Below, piece by piece: positions 1-11,122 of a stretch of DNA of 64,000 bases. Source of the stretch: Arthrobacter jinronghuae (lineage in GTDB: Bacteria; Actinomycetota; Actinomycetes; Actinomycetales; Micrococcaceae); NCBI RefSeq assembly GCF_025244825.1, contig NZ_CP104263.1, positions 2,728,001 to 2,792,000 on the forward strand. The letters are read 5' to 3'. A program made the translations under genes and the position numbers. How positions within the stretch are numbered: position 1 is the first letter of the stretch; each line of letters starts with the position of its first letter. Below the pieces are notes generated by a model. That model worked only from the letters and a program-made list of their open reading frames with translations. It made no database searches and was not told the origin of the DNA.

Positions 1-942
1 GTAGACGCGGTGCCCGAAGCCCATGAGCTTCACGCCGTCTTCCTTGTTCTTGACCTTTTCCATGAAGGTCTCCGGCTGCATGCCGGTGGCCTGGATGTCG
101 CGCAGCATGTTCAGCACTGCTTCGTTGGCCCCGCCGTGCAGCGGGCCGAAGAGGGCGCTGATGCCGGCCGAAACCGAAGCGAACATGTTGGCGTTGGAGC
201 TGCCCACCAGACGGACGGTGGAGGTGGAGCAGTTCTGCTCGTGGTCCGCGTGCAGGATCAGCAGCAGGTCCAGGGCCTTGACCAGGTCCGGATCGATTTC
301 GTACGGCTCGGCCGGCAGGCCGAAGGACAGCCGCATGAAGTTCTCCACCAGGTTCATGGAGTTGTCCGGGTAGAGCATCGGCTGGCCGATGGACTTCTTG
401 TGCGCGTAGGCCGCGATCACGGGCAGCTTCGCCATCAGGCGGACCGTGGAGAGCTCCACCTGTTCTTCGTCGAACGGGTCCAGGGAGTCCTGGTAGAAGG
501 TGGACAACGCACTGACCGCCGAGGACAGTACCGGCATCGGGTGCGCGTCGCGCGGGAAGCCGCCGAAGAAGCCCTTCAGGTCCTCATGGAGCAGGGTATG
601 GCGCCGGATCCGCTGGTCGAAGTTCTCCAGCTCGGTGGGCGTCGGCAGTTCCCCGTAAATCAGCAGGTACGAGGTCTCGAGGAAGCTCGAGTGCTTTGCC
701 AGCTGCTCAATGGGGTACCCGCGGTAGCGCAGGATACCCTGGTCGCCGTCGATGTAGGTGATCGCGGAGGTGGTGGCCGCCGTGTTCATGAAGCCGGGGT
801 CAAAAGTGACGGTGCCGGTCTGCTTCAGCAGCTTGGAAACGTCGAAACCGTTGTTTCCTTCAGCTGCGGCAACACGGGGCAGTACAAGCTCGTCTTCCGG
901 GTTCGGCCCGTACTGGAGCTTGGCACTTGGTTGCTCAGTCAT
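1..942 (-). CDS. gltA: Citrate synthase (3' end cut by window edge)
   Basis: Condenses oxaloacetate and acetyl-CoA to citrate in the cytoplasm, entering the TCA cycle. The N-terminal 314 residues are present; the family is about 430 aa, so roughly the last quarter lies beyond the left edge. The product starts MTEQPSAKL and shows the type II citrate synthase features GPLHGGANEAV and, at the very edge, the catalytic-histidine stretch KLMGFGHRVY. The ATG at 942 has a strong AAAGGAG 7 bases upstream. The 185 bases between it and dapC hold no gene and presumably carry the promoter. Confidence 0.97.
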   Translation of the reverse strand, partial: MTEQPSAKLQYGPNPEDELVLPRVAAAEGNNGFDVSKLLKQTGTVTFDPGFMNTAATTSAITYIDGDQGILRYRGYPIEQLAKHSSFLETSYLLIYGELPTPTELENFDQRIRRHTLLHEDLKGFFGGFPRDAHPMPVLSSAVSALSTFYQDSLDPFDEEQVELSTVRLMAKLPVIAAYAHKKSIGQPMLYPDNSMNLVENFMRLSFGLPAEPYEIDPDLVKALDLLLILHADHEQNCSTSTVRLVGSSNANMFASVSAGISALFGPLHGGANEAVLNMLRDIQATGMQPETFMEKVKNKEDGVKLMGFGHRVY

Positions 943-1127
943 TAATTCTCCTTTAGGAGTTTTCGAAACCGCCGCTATGTACATCCGCTTCCGACGGACA
1001 TAGTGCATTCCACTAAACTATTTCGCTAAAACGCTACCGGTTTCAGTGCCCTTACCACTAATCGAGGCGGGCACTGTTGTACAAGCGCAACATGGCTGGG
1101 CGCAGTATTACGGTGCAGTGCCCAATA

Positions 1128-2285
1128 CTATTCCTGCGAACCCGCGTGCAGGCGCTCGGCGGCTGCACGGATGCCCTCGTCCGTGCCGGTGAGGGCAATC
1201 CGCACGTAGCCGGCACCGGCGTCGCCGTAGAAAACGCCGGGACCCACTACTATTCCCAGCTCCGCGAAACGGGCCACGGTGGACCAGGTGTCCTCGCCCG
1301 CACTCGCCCACAGGTACAACCCGGCTTCCGAGTGCTCAATCTTCAGGCCGAACGCCTCGAGTGCCGGAACGAGCAGGTTGCGGCGGGAGCGGTAGAGGTC
1401 CTTCTGCGCCGCCACGTGTGCGTCGTCGCGCAGCGCAGCGGCCATGGCGGCCTGTACGGGCGCGGGGACGATCATTCCGGCGTGCTTGCGGCTGTTGACC
1501 AGGTTGGCGATCAATGCCGGATCTCCCGCCGTGAATGCAGCGCGGTAACCGGCCATGTTGGACTGCTTGCTCAAGGAGTACACCGCGAGCAGGGAGTCGG
1601 TGCTTCCGCCACTGATCCGCGGATCCAGGATGCTGGGGACGGGTTCACCGCCCTCAGCGGGATCCCACTGTCCCCAGCCGAGTTCGGCATAGCATTCGTC
1701 CGAGGCAACCACTGCGCCCAGGGCACGGGCTTCTTCGACGAGGGTGCGCAGCGACTCGGCTGAACGCACAATGCCGGTGGGGTTGCCCGGGGAGTTCACC
1801 CAGACCAGCCGTACGCGCGAACGCGTCTGCTCGTCCAGATCGGAGAGGTGGTCCGCGGCTACCGCCGTGGCGCCGGCGAAGACCGCACCCATGTCGTAGG
1901 TGGGGTAAGCCACCACGGGCCGGACGACGACGTCGCCCTCCCCCAGCCCGAGCAGCAGCGGCAGCCAGGCAACGAGTTCCTTCGAGCCCACGGTGGGCAG
2001 CACGGCCGCCGGATCCAGCCCGGACACGTTCCGGCGTCTGGCAAACCAGTCGACGACGGCGGCACGCAGGTCCGCGGTGCCGTGCGTTGTGGGATAGCCC
2101 GGGGCATCCGAAGCAGCTGCCAGCGCGTCGCGGACGACGGCGGGCGTTGGATCCACGGGGGTGCCGATGGACAGGTTCACCGCTCCATCAGGATGCTCTG
2201 CTGCCCGGCGCTGGTAGGGCGCCATGGCGTCCCAGGGGTACTCCGGCAGGTCCAGCCCGAAGGCCCGGGACGCCGCGGCGCTCAT
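1128..2285 (-). CDS. dapC: Succinyldiaminopimelate transaminase (DapC type)
   Basis: A 385-residue PLP-dependent class I/II aminotransferase. It is expected to make N-succinyl-LL-2,6-diaminopimelate in lysine and peptidoglycan biosynthesis. The PLP lysine is visible in SLSKQSNMAGYR, and NSPGNPTG is the conserved aspartate-aminotransferase-fold segment. The ATG at 2285 overlaps the fdxA stop in an ATGA arrangement, so translation is coupled. The frame stays open further upstream, but that part is the shadow of fdxA. The fdxA-dapC pairing is the usual actinobacterial arrangement and supports the DapC assignment over a generic aminotransferase. Confidence 0.9.
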   Translation of the reverse strand: MSAAASRAFGLDLPEYPWDAMAPYQRRAAEHPDGAVNLSIGTPVDPTPAVVRDALAAASDAPGYPTTHGTADLRAAVVDWFARRRNVSGLDPAAVLPTVGSKELVAWLPLLLGLGEGDVVVRPVVAYPTYDMGAVFAGATAVAADHLSDLDEQTRSRVRLVWVNSPGNPTGIVRSAESLRTLVEEARALGAVVASDECYAELGWGQWDPAEGGEPVPSILDPRISGGSTDSLLAVYSLSKQSNMAGYRAAFTAGDPALIANLVNSRKHAGMIVPAPVQAAMAAALRDDAHVAAQKDLYRSRRNLLVPALEAFGLKIEHSEAGLYLWASAGEDTWSTVARFAELGIVVGPGVFYGDAGAGYVRIALTGTDEGIRAAAERLHAGSQE

Positions 2286-2605
2286 GCCTGGTTCTGCGGC
2301 GGCAGGGCCGCGATGATCGGGTGGTCCGTGTGCGTGTTGCCTACCTTGGCAGCGCCGCCGGGAGAGCCCAGGACGTCGAAGAACTCGACATTGGCCTTGT
2401 AGTACTCGGCCCATTCCTCGGGAGTGTCGTCTTCGTAGTAGATGGCCTCTACCGGGCAGACGGGTTCACAGGCCCCGCAGTCGACGCATTCGTCCGGGTG
2501 GATGTAGAGGGAGCGTTCGCCTTCATAGATGCAGTCCACGGGGCATTCTTCGATACATGCCTTGTCTTTTACATCCACGCACGGCTGCGCAATTACGTAC
2601 GTCAC
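2282..2605 (-). CDS. fdxA: 7Fe ferredoxin FdxA
   Basis: A 107-residue soluble electron carrier. It has the N-terminal cluster-binding segment with cysteines in CVDVKDKACIEECPVDCI and a second set in CVDCGACEPVCPVEAI. The first set carries the altered spacing of 3Fe-4S/4Fe-4S bacterial ferredoxins. The acidic C-terminal extension (EEWAEYYKANVEFF) is typical of actinobacterial FdxA. It is the first gene of a two-gene unit with dapC, overlapping it by 4 bases. The partner reductase is not in the window. Confidence 0.96.
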   Translation of the reverse strand: MTYVIAQPCVDVKDKACIEECPVDCIYEGERSLYIHPDECVDCGACEPVCPVEAIYYEDDTPEEWAEYYKANVEFFDVLGSPGGAAKVGNTHTDHPIIAALPPQNQA

Positions 2606-2744
2606 GTCCCTTGCCTTCCTGATCTGCGGACCGTCGGCCGGTAGGACGGCGGGTCGCTGGGTGTTGGTTCCACGTTAGTAGCCTTGTCCATTATCTCCCA
2701 GCCGGAGCGTCCCGGTGACGCCGGCCCCTCCGTAGGATGGAAGG

Positions 2745-2987
2745 ATGACGCACGAAGAACCTGCCGCCCTGCTGCGCGGCCTGCGGCCCGGAGTGCGCGT
2801 CGTCGTCCGCTACCGGATCGACGGCGGCTTCACGGACGCTCTGGGCACCCTCAGCGACGTCGGGACGGACGGGTGCACGGTCTCCACCCGGCGCGGCGAG
2901 GTCCTTATCGCCTATCCGCTGGTCACCGCGGCCAAAACCGTCCCGCCCGCTCCCCCGCGCCGCGCTGCGCGGACACGTCCGCTGTAA
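2745..2987 (+). CDS. Small SH3-like domain protein (Rv0428c N-terminal type)
   Basis: An 80-residue protein beginning MTHEEPAALLRGLRPG. The core resembles the SH3-like beta-barrel at the N-terminus of the mycobacterial GNAT protein Rv0428c, with the pattern RVVVRYR, a GGFTDALG turn, then STRRGEVLIAYPLVTAAKTVPPAPPRR. Here the domain stands alone with no acetyltransferase domain after it. It may regulate or bind a partner, but the function is unknown. It is transcribed divergently from fdxA and ends before a bidirectional terminator at 3006-3041. Confidence 0.75.
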   Translation: MTHEEPAALLRGLRPGVRVVVRYRIDGGFTDALGTLSDVGTDGCTVSTRRGEVLIAYPLVTAAKTVPPAPPRRAARTRPL

Positions 2988-3005
2988 CCCGCGAAAACCG
3001 CATGA

Positions 3006-3041
3006 AAAAGGCCGCCGGAACTTTTGTTCCAGCGGCCTTTT
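3006..3041. terminator. Bidirectional intrinsic terminator
   Basis: A 16-base stem with one mismatch (3006-3021 with 3026-3041) and a TTTT loop. An A-run on one side and a T-run on the other let it work in both directions. It lies between the convergent genes ending at 2987 (+) and 3067 (-). Confidence 0.85.
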
Positions 3042-3066
3042 ACGTGATCTTGAATTCTGCGGATGC

Positions 3067-3510
3067 CTAGGCGGCGGTCCCGGCGGCTCGGTCCCGGCCA
3101 AGCACGCGTGCGCAGACCAGCACAGCTGCCACGGTCGCGACAGCCTGCCCGAAGAGCCAGACCAGTCCGGCAGTCACTACCGGCGGCTGCTCCGGGGCGG
3201 AGGAACCGGTCACGATCAGGGGTACCTCACTGACGAGGTCCAGGGAAAAGAGTCCCAGCACCAGGTAGGTGATCACGCCGGTGACGGCGCTCAACAGCGC
3301 ACTGCGCTGCCAGAGGCCGACCAGCAAGGCCAGGGCACCGCTGAACACTACGGCCAGCAGGGCACCGACGGGCAATCCCTCGTCGCCCGCATACACCACG
3401 TGGCCGTGCAGGGAGGTACCCAGCAGAGCCGCCAGGATCCCCCCGATCACAGCCACAAGAGGCCCCCGCCAGCGCGGGGACCTCTTGCCGGTTTCAGCCG
3501 TGGCGGAAAT
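3067..3510 (-). CDS. Four-helix membrane protein downstream of typA
   Basis: Hypothetical integral membrane protein. Four hydrophobic segments are visible: LVAVIGGILAALLG, LLAVVFSGALALLVGLW, LLSAVTGVITYLVLGLF and LVWLFGQAVATVAAVLV. The start is unresolved. The coding frame runs up to the typA stop, but the residues just after it are encoded GTC-ATT-TCC with no ATG, GTG or TTG. The first standard candidate, a GTG at 3456, would fall inside the first helix. The coordinates use the ATT at 3510, which has AAGG about 7 bases upstream; an unusual start or a start within typA is equally possible. It is probably cotranscribed with typA. Confidence 0.7.
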   Translation of the reverse strand: MSATAETGKRSPRWRGPLVAVIGGILAALLGTSLHGHVVYAGDEGLPVGALLAVVFSGALALLVGLWQRSALLSAVTGVITYLVLGLFSLDLVSEVPLIVTGSSAPEQPPVVTAGLVWLFGQAVATVAAVLVCARVLGRDRAAGTAA

Positions 3511-3512
3511 GA

Positions 3513-5435
<1,923 letters not shown>

Positions 5436-5713
5436 GCGTGAGGACTCAATTCATAGGAGATCAGTTCGGGGTGTATCTTTTTCGGCCGGATGGGTACCGG
5501 CGTTTCCGGCTGTTCTGTACGAATGCTGATTCAATCGCTTGCTCAATCACCAGTCAGAATCCACCGAAGGCCCCGCCGTCAGCGGGCACGCTAACATTCT
5601 AGTCGCAATACCATACGATCCCTAATGCACGCCTTTGCGGGGCGAACCAAACCCCGCTGTTTCGAGGCGCGGACAGGGCGTGGGGCAGGCGCTGTCTCGG
5701 GCCGTGCCGGACA
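5436..5713. other. Gene-free leader and promoter region of typA
   Basis: No credible gene is seen here on either strand. The part next to typA presumably holds its promoter and leader. The part next to 5714 leads into the terminator of the peptide ABC operon. No riboswitch or operator could be recognised by eye. Confidence 0.5.
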
Positions 5714-5754
5714 CACTGAAGGCGGGGAACCTGTCCGGTTCCCCGCCTTCAGTG
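5714..5754 (-). terminator. Terminator of the peptide ABC operon
   Basis: A perfect 17-base stem (5714-5730 with 5738-5754) with a 7-base loop, starting 18 bases after the stop of the last operon gene. It lacks a long U-tract, which is common in high-GC actinobacteria. Confidence 0.8.
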
Positions 5755-5771
5755 CATGTGCTGCCAGGCCG

Positions 5772-7466
5772 CTAGGCGACTTCGGGCGGCAGTTCCAGGC
5801 GTGAGCCCGGGATGGCCGCCAGCAGTGCCTGCGTGTAGGCCTGCTGCGGGGCGTCGAACACCTCGTCCGTGGTGCCGGTCTCCACGAGCTTGCCCTTTTC
5901 CATCACGCAGACGAAGTCCGCGATCTGCCGGACCACCGCCAGGTCATGGGTAATGAACAGGTAGCTCAGTCCCAGCTCCGACTGCAGGTCCGCCAGCAGG
6001 TTCAGGATCTGGGCCTGCACCAGGACGTCCAGCGCCGAAACCGCTTCGTCGCAGATGACCACCTCGGGATCCAGCGCCAGGGCCCGCGCAATCGCGACGC
6101 GCTGGCGCTGGCCGCCGGAGAGCTCGTTCGGGAAGCGGCGCATCACCGATGACGGCAGGGCCACCTGGTCAAGGAGCTCGCGCACCTTGGCCTCCCGGCT
6201 CTTGGACGTGCCGATCTTATGCACCCGAAGCGGCTCTTCGATGGTGCGGAAGATGTTGTACATCGGGTCCAGGGAACCGTACGGATCCTGGAAAATCGGC
6301 TGCACCCGGCGGCGGAACTCGAACATCCGCTTGCTGTTCAGCGTGGTCATATCCACCCCGTTGAACAGGATGGAGCCGCTGGTGGGAGTCTCCAGGTTCA
6401 GCACCATGCGGGCCACAGTGGACTTGCCCGAGCCGGACTCGCCCACGACGGCGGTGGTGGTGCCGCGCTTGATGTCGAAGGAGACGTTGTCCACGGCGGT
6501 GAAATCCGTCGACTTGCCGAGTCCGCTGCGGAGCTTGAAGACCTTCGTCAGGTCCTTCACCTCAATGACGTTATCCGCAGCCTTCAGCTTGGCATCGTCT
6601 TCGGAGGTCAGCAGGTCTGCGCTCTCGAGGCCGCGGCTCTTCGCAGAGTCGATGCGCTTGGAGGCCAGGGAGGGTGCCGATTCCACGAGCTTACGCGTGT
6701 AGGGGTGACGGGGGTTGGTAAGGATTTCCAAGGCCGGCCCGGATTCCACCACGCGTCCCTTGTACATGACGACGACCTTCTGGGCACGTTCCGCGGCCAG
6801 GCCGAGGTCGTGAGTGATCAGCAGCACCGCGGTGCCCAGTTCCTCCGTGAGGGTGCCCAGGTGGTCCAGGATCTGCCGCTGGACGGTGACGTCCAGCGCC
6901 GACGTCGGCTCATCGGCGATGAGTAGTCGGGGCCGGCAGGACAGGCCAATGGCAATCAGTGCACGCTGGCGCATGCCGCCGGAGAACTCGTGCGGGTACT
7001 GCTTGGCGCGGCTTGCCGCATCCGGCAGGCCGGCCTGCTCCAGGACCTTAGCGATGTCCGCCGCGGAGTGGGGCAGCCCATTGGCGCGCAGGGTTTCCTT
7101 GACCTGGAAGCCGATCTTCCACACCGGGTTCAGGTTGGACATCGGATCCTGCGGAACCATGCCGATCGAGTTGCCGCGCAGCTCCTGGATCCGCTTGGCG
7201 CTGGCATTGGAAATGTCCTCGCCGTCAAAGAGGATCTGGCCTGCGCTGACCCGGCCGTTGCCGGGAAGCAGGCCGATGGCCGCCAGCGCCGTCGTCGACT
7301 TGCCGGAACCGGACTCGCCCACGATAGCCACGGTTTCGCCGGGCATGATCGTCAGGTGTGCGTCACGGACTGCTTCCACGTCGCCGTTTGCGGTGGCAAA
7401 GGTGATTGCCAGGTCGCGGACTTCCAACAGGGGCTTCACAGCCGCGTTTTGTGTATTGATGGTCAT
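5772..7466 (-). CDS. Peptide ABC transporter, fused dual ATP-binding protein
   Basis: A 564-residue cytoplasmic ATPase formed by joining the DppD-like and DppF-like subunits end to end. The first half has Walker A GESGSGKST, signature FSGGMRQR and Walker B LLIADEPTSALD. The second half, from about residue 295, repeats Walker A GESGSGKST, then LSGGQRQR and VVICDEAVSALD. In the second Walker B the usual EPT reads EAV. One polypeptide therefore supplies both nucleotide-binding domains. The start ATG overlaps the permease stop by 4 bases. It is the last gene of the operon. Confidence 0.95.
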   Translation of the reverse strand: MTINTQNAAVKPLLEVRDLAITFATANGDVEAVRDAHLTIMPGETVAIVGESGSGKSTTALAAIGLLPGNGRVSAGQILFDGEDISNASAKRIQELRGNSIGMVPQDPMSNLNPVWKIGFQVKETLRANGLPHSAADIAKVLEQAGLPDAASRAKQYPHEFSGGMRQRALIAIGLSCRPRLLIADEPTSALDVTVQRQILDHLGTLTEELGTAVLLITHDLGLAAERAQKVVVMYKGRVVESGPALEILTNPRHPYTRKLVESAPSLASKRIDSAKSRGLESADLLTSEDDAKLKAADNVIEVKDLTKVFKLRSGLGKSTDFTAVDNVSFDIKRGTTTAVVGESGSGKSTVARMVLNLETPTSGSILFNGVDMTTLNSKRMFEFRRRVQPIFQDPYGSLDPMYNIFRTIEEPLRVHKIGTSKSREAKVRELLDQVALPSSVMRRFPNELSGGQRQRVAIARALALDPEVVICDEAVSALDVLVQAQILNLLADLQSELGLSYLFITHDLAVVRQIADFVCVMEKGKLVETGTTDEVFDAPQQAYTQALLAAIPGSRLELPPEVA

Positions 7467-8416
7467 CGTTTGCGCGCCTTCGGATCAAGAGCATCACGGA
7501 CCGCGTCGCCGAGCATGATGAAGCTCAGCACGGTGATGGAGAGGGCGGCCGCAGGCCAGAGCAGCGTTGAGGGGTTGGACCGCAACGAAGACTGGGCGGC
7601 CGAAATGTCGTTGCCCCAGGACATGATGCCCGGCGGGAGCCCGATGCCCAGGAAGGACAGCGTGGCTTCCGCAACGATGAACGTGCCCAGCGAAATGGTG
7701 GCGATCACGATCACGGGGGCGGTGGAGTTGGGAATAACGTGCTTCACCAGTGCCGAGAACCGCGAAACGCCGAGGGAGCGGGACGCCACCACGAAGTCCG
7801 CGTTGCGGACCGAGATCACGGCGCTGCGGGTGATGCGGGCGACCTGGGGCCACCCGAAGATCAGCAGCGTGAAGACCACCGTCATGACCGTGCGGTTCTC
7901 GCGGAAGGTCGGCAGCTGCATGATGATGATGGCGCCGAGGATCAGCGGCAGGGCGAAGAAGATGTCGCCGACCCGGGCGAGGATGGCGTCGAGCCATCCG
8001 CCGTAGTAGCCGGCCAGTGCTCCTGCGATGCCGCCGATGATTACGACGGCCAGCGTGGTCAGCACTCCCACCATCAGGGACGCCCGTGTGCCGTAAATGA
8101 CGCGGGCGTAAACGTCGCAGCCCTGGAAGGTGAAGCCCAGCGGGTGCCCCGCCGTGGGTGCACCGTTGGAGTTGGCCAACAGGCAGTTTTCATCCGGTGA
8201 CGCATTCGTGAATAGGCCCGGGAAAGCCGCGACCGTGAGGATCAGCAGGATAAGCAGGGCGGAAATGATGAACAGCGGCTGGGTACGCAGGTTGCGCCAG
8301 GCCTCCCCCCAGAGGCTCAGCGGCTGGACGTCGTCCTTGACGCTGTCGGTCGCCGCCAGAGGGGTTTCCTCCAGCGGAGCGACGTAGTGCTCGATGTTTG
8401 TGGTGTCTTTATGCAT
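7463..8416 (-). CDS. Peptide ABC transporter permease (DppC type)
   Basis: A 317-residue inner-membrane permease. It has an N-terminal cytoplasmic stretch, a first helix at LFIISALLILLILTVAAFPGLF, an extracytoplasmic loop and a cluster of helices. The EAA-loop region (VVASRSLGVSRFSALVKHVIPN) docks to the ATPase. The start chosen is the ATG at 8416, with GAGG about 8 bases upstream; another ATG lies 18 bases further up, deeper inside dppB. It overlaps dppB by 8 bases and the ATPase gene by 4. Confidence 0.93.
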   Translation of the reverse strand: MHKDTTNIEHYVAPLEETPLAATDSVKDDVQPLSLWGEAWRNLRTQPLFIISALLILLILTVAAFPGLFTNASPDENCLLANSNGAPTAGHPLGFTFQGCDVYARVIYGTRASLMVGVLTTLAVVIIGGIAGALAGYYGGWLDAILARVGDIFFALPLILGAIIIMQLPTFRENRTVMTVVFTLLIFGWPQVARITRSAVISVRNADFVVASRSLGVSRFSALVKHVIPNSTAPVIVIATISLGTFIVAEATLSFLGIGLPPGIMSWGNDISAAQSSLRSNPSTLLWPAAALSITVLSFIMLGDAVRDALDPKARKR

Positions 8417-9335
8417 AACGGATCCTCGGATCAAGCCAGGCGTACAGGAGGTCTACCAGGAGGTTGGCGATGACGTAGACGAAGACGAGGACACTCACGA
8501 TCGACACGATCGTCGGCCCCTCTCCCCTGATGACTGACTGGTAAAGTCGCTGTCCCACTCCGGGGACGTTAAAGATGCCTTCGGTGACGATGGCGCCGCC
8601 CATCAGCGCACCCAGGTCCGCCCCGAGGAAGGTCACCACGGGAATCAGGGAGTTGCGCAGGATGTGCACGGTGACCACGCGCGGCCGGGAAAGCCCCTTG
8701 GCGGTGGCGGTGCGGACGTAGTCGGCGTTCATGTTCTCGATAACCGAGGTGCGCGTCAGGCGCAGGACGTAGGCGAAGGACGCCAGGCCCAGGACCACTG
8801 CCGGCAGTATCAGGTCCGCCCAGCTGGCGTCGCCGCCAACCGTTGGGCTGGTCCATTGGAGCTTGACGCCCACCAGGAACTGCAGCAGGAAGCCGAGCAC
8901 GAACACCGGGATCGCGATCACGATCAGGGAGACAACCAGGACTGTGCTGTCGAAGATCTTGCCCTTCTTCAGGCCGGCGATCAGGCCGAAGGCAATACCG
9001 AAGACCGCTTCGAAAAGCAGGGCCAGCACGGCGAGGCGCATAGTCACGGGGAAGGCCTGGGCCAGGACGGCCGAAACCTCGCGGCCGGAGAAGTCGACCC
9101 CCAGGTTAAAGGTGACCAGGTTCTTCAGGTACAGCAGGTACTGGACGATGAAGGGCTGGTCCAGGTTGTACTGGCTGCGCAGCTGTGCGGCGACGGCCTC
9201 GTTAACCGGCTTATCGCCGAAGAGTGCGGCAATGGGGTCTCCCGGGAGGGAGAACACGAGGAAGTAAACGAGGAAGGTTGCCCCGAAGAAAACGGGGATC
9301 ATTTGGAGGAAGCGTCGAATGACGTAGCCGGCCAT
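8409..9335 (-). CDS. Peptide ABC transporter permease (DppB type)
   Basis: A 308-residue inner-membrane permease starting MAGYVIRRFLQMIPVFFGATFLVYFL, the standard DppB/OppB opening. The EAA-type loop is around ADYVRTATAKGLSRPRVVTVHILRNSLIPV. The C-terminus, YAWLDPRIRY, is characteristic of the family. AGGAGG lies about 9 bases before the ATG. It pairs with the overlapping DppC-type gene to form the channel. Confidence 0.94.
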   Translation of the reverse strand: MAGYVIRRFLQMIPVFFGATFLVYFLVFSLPGDPIAALFGDKPVNEAVAAQLRSQYNLDQPFIVQYLLYLKNLVTFNLGVDFSGREVSAVLAQAFPVTMRLAVLALLFEAVFGIAFGLIAGLKKGKIFDSTVLVVSLIVIAIPVFVLGFLLQFLVGVKLQWTSPTVGGDASWADLILPAVVLGLASFAYVLRLTRTSVIENMNADYVRTATAKGLSRPRVVTVHILRNSLIPVVTFLGADLGALMGGAIVTEGIFNVPGVGQRLYQSVIRGEGPTIVSIVSVLVFVYVIANLLVDLLYAWLDPRIRYA

Positions 9336-9419
9336 TAGGGGTGGCCTCCTGCCAGCTGTGGGGGATTGAAGTCTCGCATTTTTTTCTATGCCTGTTCTTG
9401 ATAGAACCCGAAATACAAG

Positions 9420-9449
9420 CCGGGGCCCGGCCTTCTGGCCGGGCCCCGG
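9420..9449 (-). terminator. Hairpin between binding-protein gene and permease genes
   Basis: A perfect 13-base G/C stem (9420-9432 with 9437-9449) with a TTCT loop, directly after the binding-protein stop. It probably terminates part of the transcripts or protects the upstream mRNA, so that binding protein is made in excess over permeases, as is common in ABC operons. Confidence 0.75.
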
Positions 9450-9469
9450 ATCGGTCGGTCTAGATACTG

Positions 9470-11122
9470 CTACTTGGCCGTGACGTTGTAGTACACCGGG
9501 ACACCGTTCCAGCCGGTTTCCACGTTGTCCACGTTTTCACTCCAGCCGGACTGTGCCACCTGGTACCACAGCGGGATAACGGGGAGGTCCTTCAGCAGGA
9601 CTTCCTGGGCCTGGTTGAAGATTTCGGCTCCGTCTTCCGGGGTGGCAGCGGCAAGGCCTTCGCCCAGGAGGTTGTCGAACTCTTCACTCGAGTATTCGCC
9701 GTCGTTGGAACCTGCCCCGGTGCCGTACAGCGGGCCGAGGAAGTTGTTCAGCGACGGGTAGTCGGCCTGCCAGCCGGTGCGGATGGCACCGGTCAGGGTC
9801 TTGGCGGTAGCGTCTGCGCGCAGTTCCTTGAACGTTGCGTAGGGCTTGCCTTCGGCCTGGATACCAAGGTTGTTCTTCAGGCCGTTGGCTACGGCGTCAA
9901 CCCATTCCTTGTGGTTGGCGTCGGCGTTGTAGCCGATGGTGAAGGCCTGGTCGGCGGGCCACGGCGAAACCTTCTCGGCTTCTTCCCAGAGTTCCTTGGC
10001 CTTCTCGGGGTTGAACTCGAGCACCTCGTTGCCGGGGATGCTGTCGTTGTAGCCCTCGATGACCGGAGCGGTGAATTCAGTGGCCGGTTCACGGGATCCC
10101 GAGAAGACGACGTCGGTGATTTCGTCCCGGTCGATGGCCATGGAGATGGCCTGGCGGCGCAGCTCTCCGGCTTCGCCCGAGAACTCCGGCAGGTAGCCGG
10201 GGATCGTGATGGTCTGGTTGCCTGCGTACGCCTTTTCGGAGAAGCGGCCCTCACCCAGATCGGTCTTGAACGTCTTCAACGCCATATTGGGAATGGTGTC
10301 GAGGATGTCCAGTTCGTTCGACTGCAGGTCTGCGTAGGCTGCGTCGAAGGAGGAGTAGAACTTGAAGGTTACTCCGCCGTTCTGCGGTACACGGGTTCCG
10401 GTGTAATCCGGGTTGGTGACCAGGTCGATCTGGATCTCGTGCTGCCAGGCGTCGTCGCCGGCCAGCATGTACGGTCCGTTGCCGACCGGGTTCTCGCCGA
10501 ACGCGGCGGGATCTTCCAGTGCACCGGCGGGCAGCGGGAAGAAGGCGGTGTAGCCAAGTCGCTGCGGGAAGTCGGATTCCGGCTGGCTGAGCTTGACGGT
10601 GAACGTGGTGTCATCCACCACGGTCAGTCCGCTCATGGTGTCGGCCGTGGCACCTTCTGCACTGACTTCGTCGTAGCCTTCGATGCTCTCGAAGAAGTAC
10701 GAGTTCAGCTGCGCATTCTTGGCGGCTGCACCGAAGTTCCAGGCGTCAACGAAGGACTTGGCCGTGATGGCCTCGCCGTTGGTGAACTTCTGGTCCGCCT
10801 TCACCTTGATGGTGTAGGTCTGGGAATCTTCGGTCTCGATGGACTCGGCGAGTTCGTTGACCGTATTGCCGTCAGCGTCGTAGCTGACCAGGCCTTCGAA
10901 GAGCAGGTCCATGATGCGTCCGCCGCCAACTTCGTTGGTATTGACGGGCATCAGCGGGTTCTGCGGTTCGGTGCCGTTAGCGGTGATGATCGCGGCGTTG
11001 TTGCTGCCTTCGGTCTCACCCGAACCTTCGGCCGATTCGTCGGATCCTCCACCGCAGGCGCTCAGCGTAAGTGCGGCAAGTGCCGCTACGCTCAGCATTT
11101 TGGAAGTGCGTGTGACGCGCAT
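9470..11122 (-). CDS. Peptide ABC transporter substrate-binding lipoprotein
   Basis: A 550-residue extracytoplasmic solute-binding protein of family 5 (DppA/OppA). The signal peptide MRVTRTSKMLSVAALAALTLSAC ends in a lipobox with Cys23, followed by a Gly/Ser/Glu-rich tether. The body shows the family-5 pattern NEVGGGRIMDLLFEGLVSYDADG and KVKADQKFTNGEAITAKSFVDAW. The start at 11122 is set by AGGAGG 4 bases upstream and by the signal peptide; the frame is open further upstream without a signal. It is the first gene of the operon and delivers peptides to the permease pair. Confidence 0.95.
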   Translation of the reverse strand: MRVTRTSKMLSVAALAALTLSACGGGSDESAEGSGETEGSNNAAIITANGTEPQNPLMPVNTNEVGGGRIMDLLFEGLVSYDADGNTVNELAESIETEDSQTYTIKVKADQKFTNGEAITAKSFVDAWNFGAAAKNAQLNSYFFESIEGYDEVSAEGATADTMSGLTVVDDTTFTVKLSQPESDFPQRLGYTAFFPLPAGALEDPAAFGENPVGNGPYMLAGDDAWQHEIQIDLVTNPDYTGTRVPQNGGVTFKFYSSFDAAYADLQSNELDILDTIPNMALKTFKTDLGEGRFSEKAYAGNQTITIPGYLPEFSGEAGELRRQAISMAIDRDEITDVVFSGSREPATEFTAPVIEGYNDSIPGNEVLEFNPEKAKELWEEAEKVSPWPADQAFTIGYNADANHKEWVDAVANGLKNNLGIQAEGKPYATFKELRADATAKTLTGAIRTGWQADYPSLNNFLGPLYGTGAGSNDGEYSSEEFDNLLGEGLAAATPEDGAEIFNQAQEVLLKDLPVIPLWYQVAQSGWSENVDNVETGWNGVPVYYNVTAK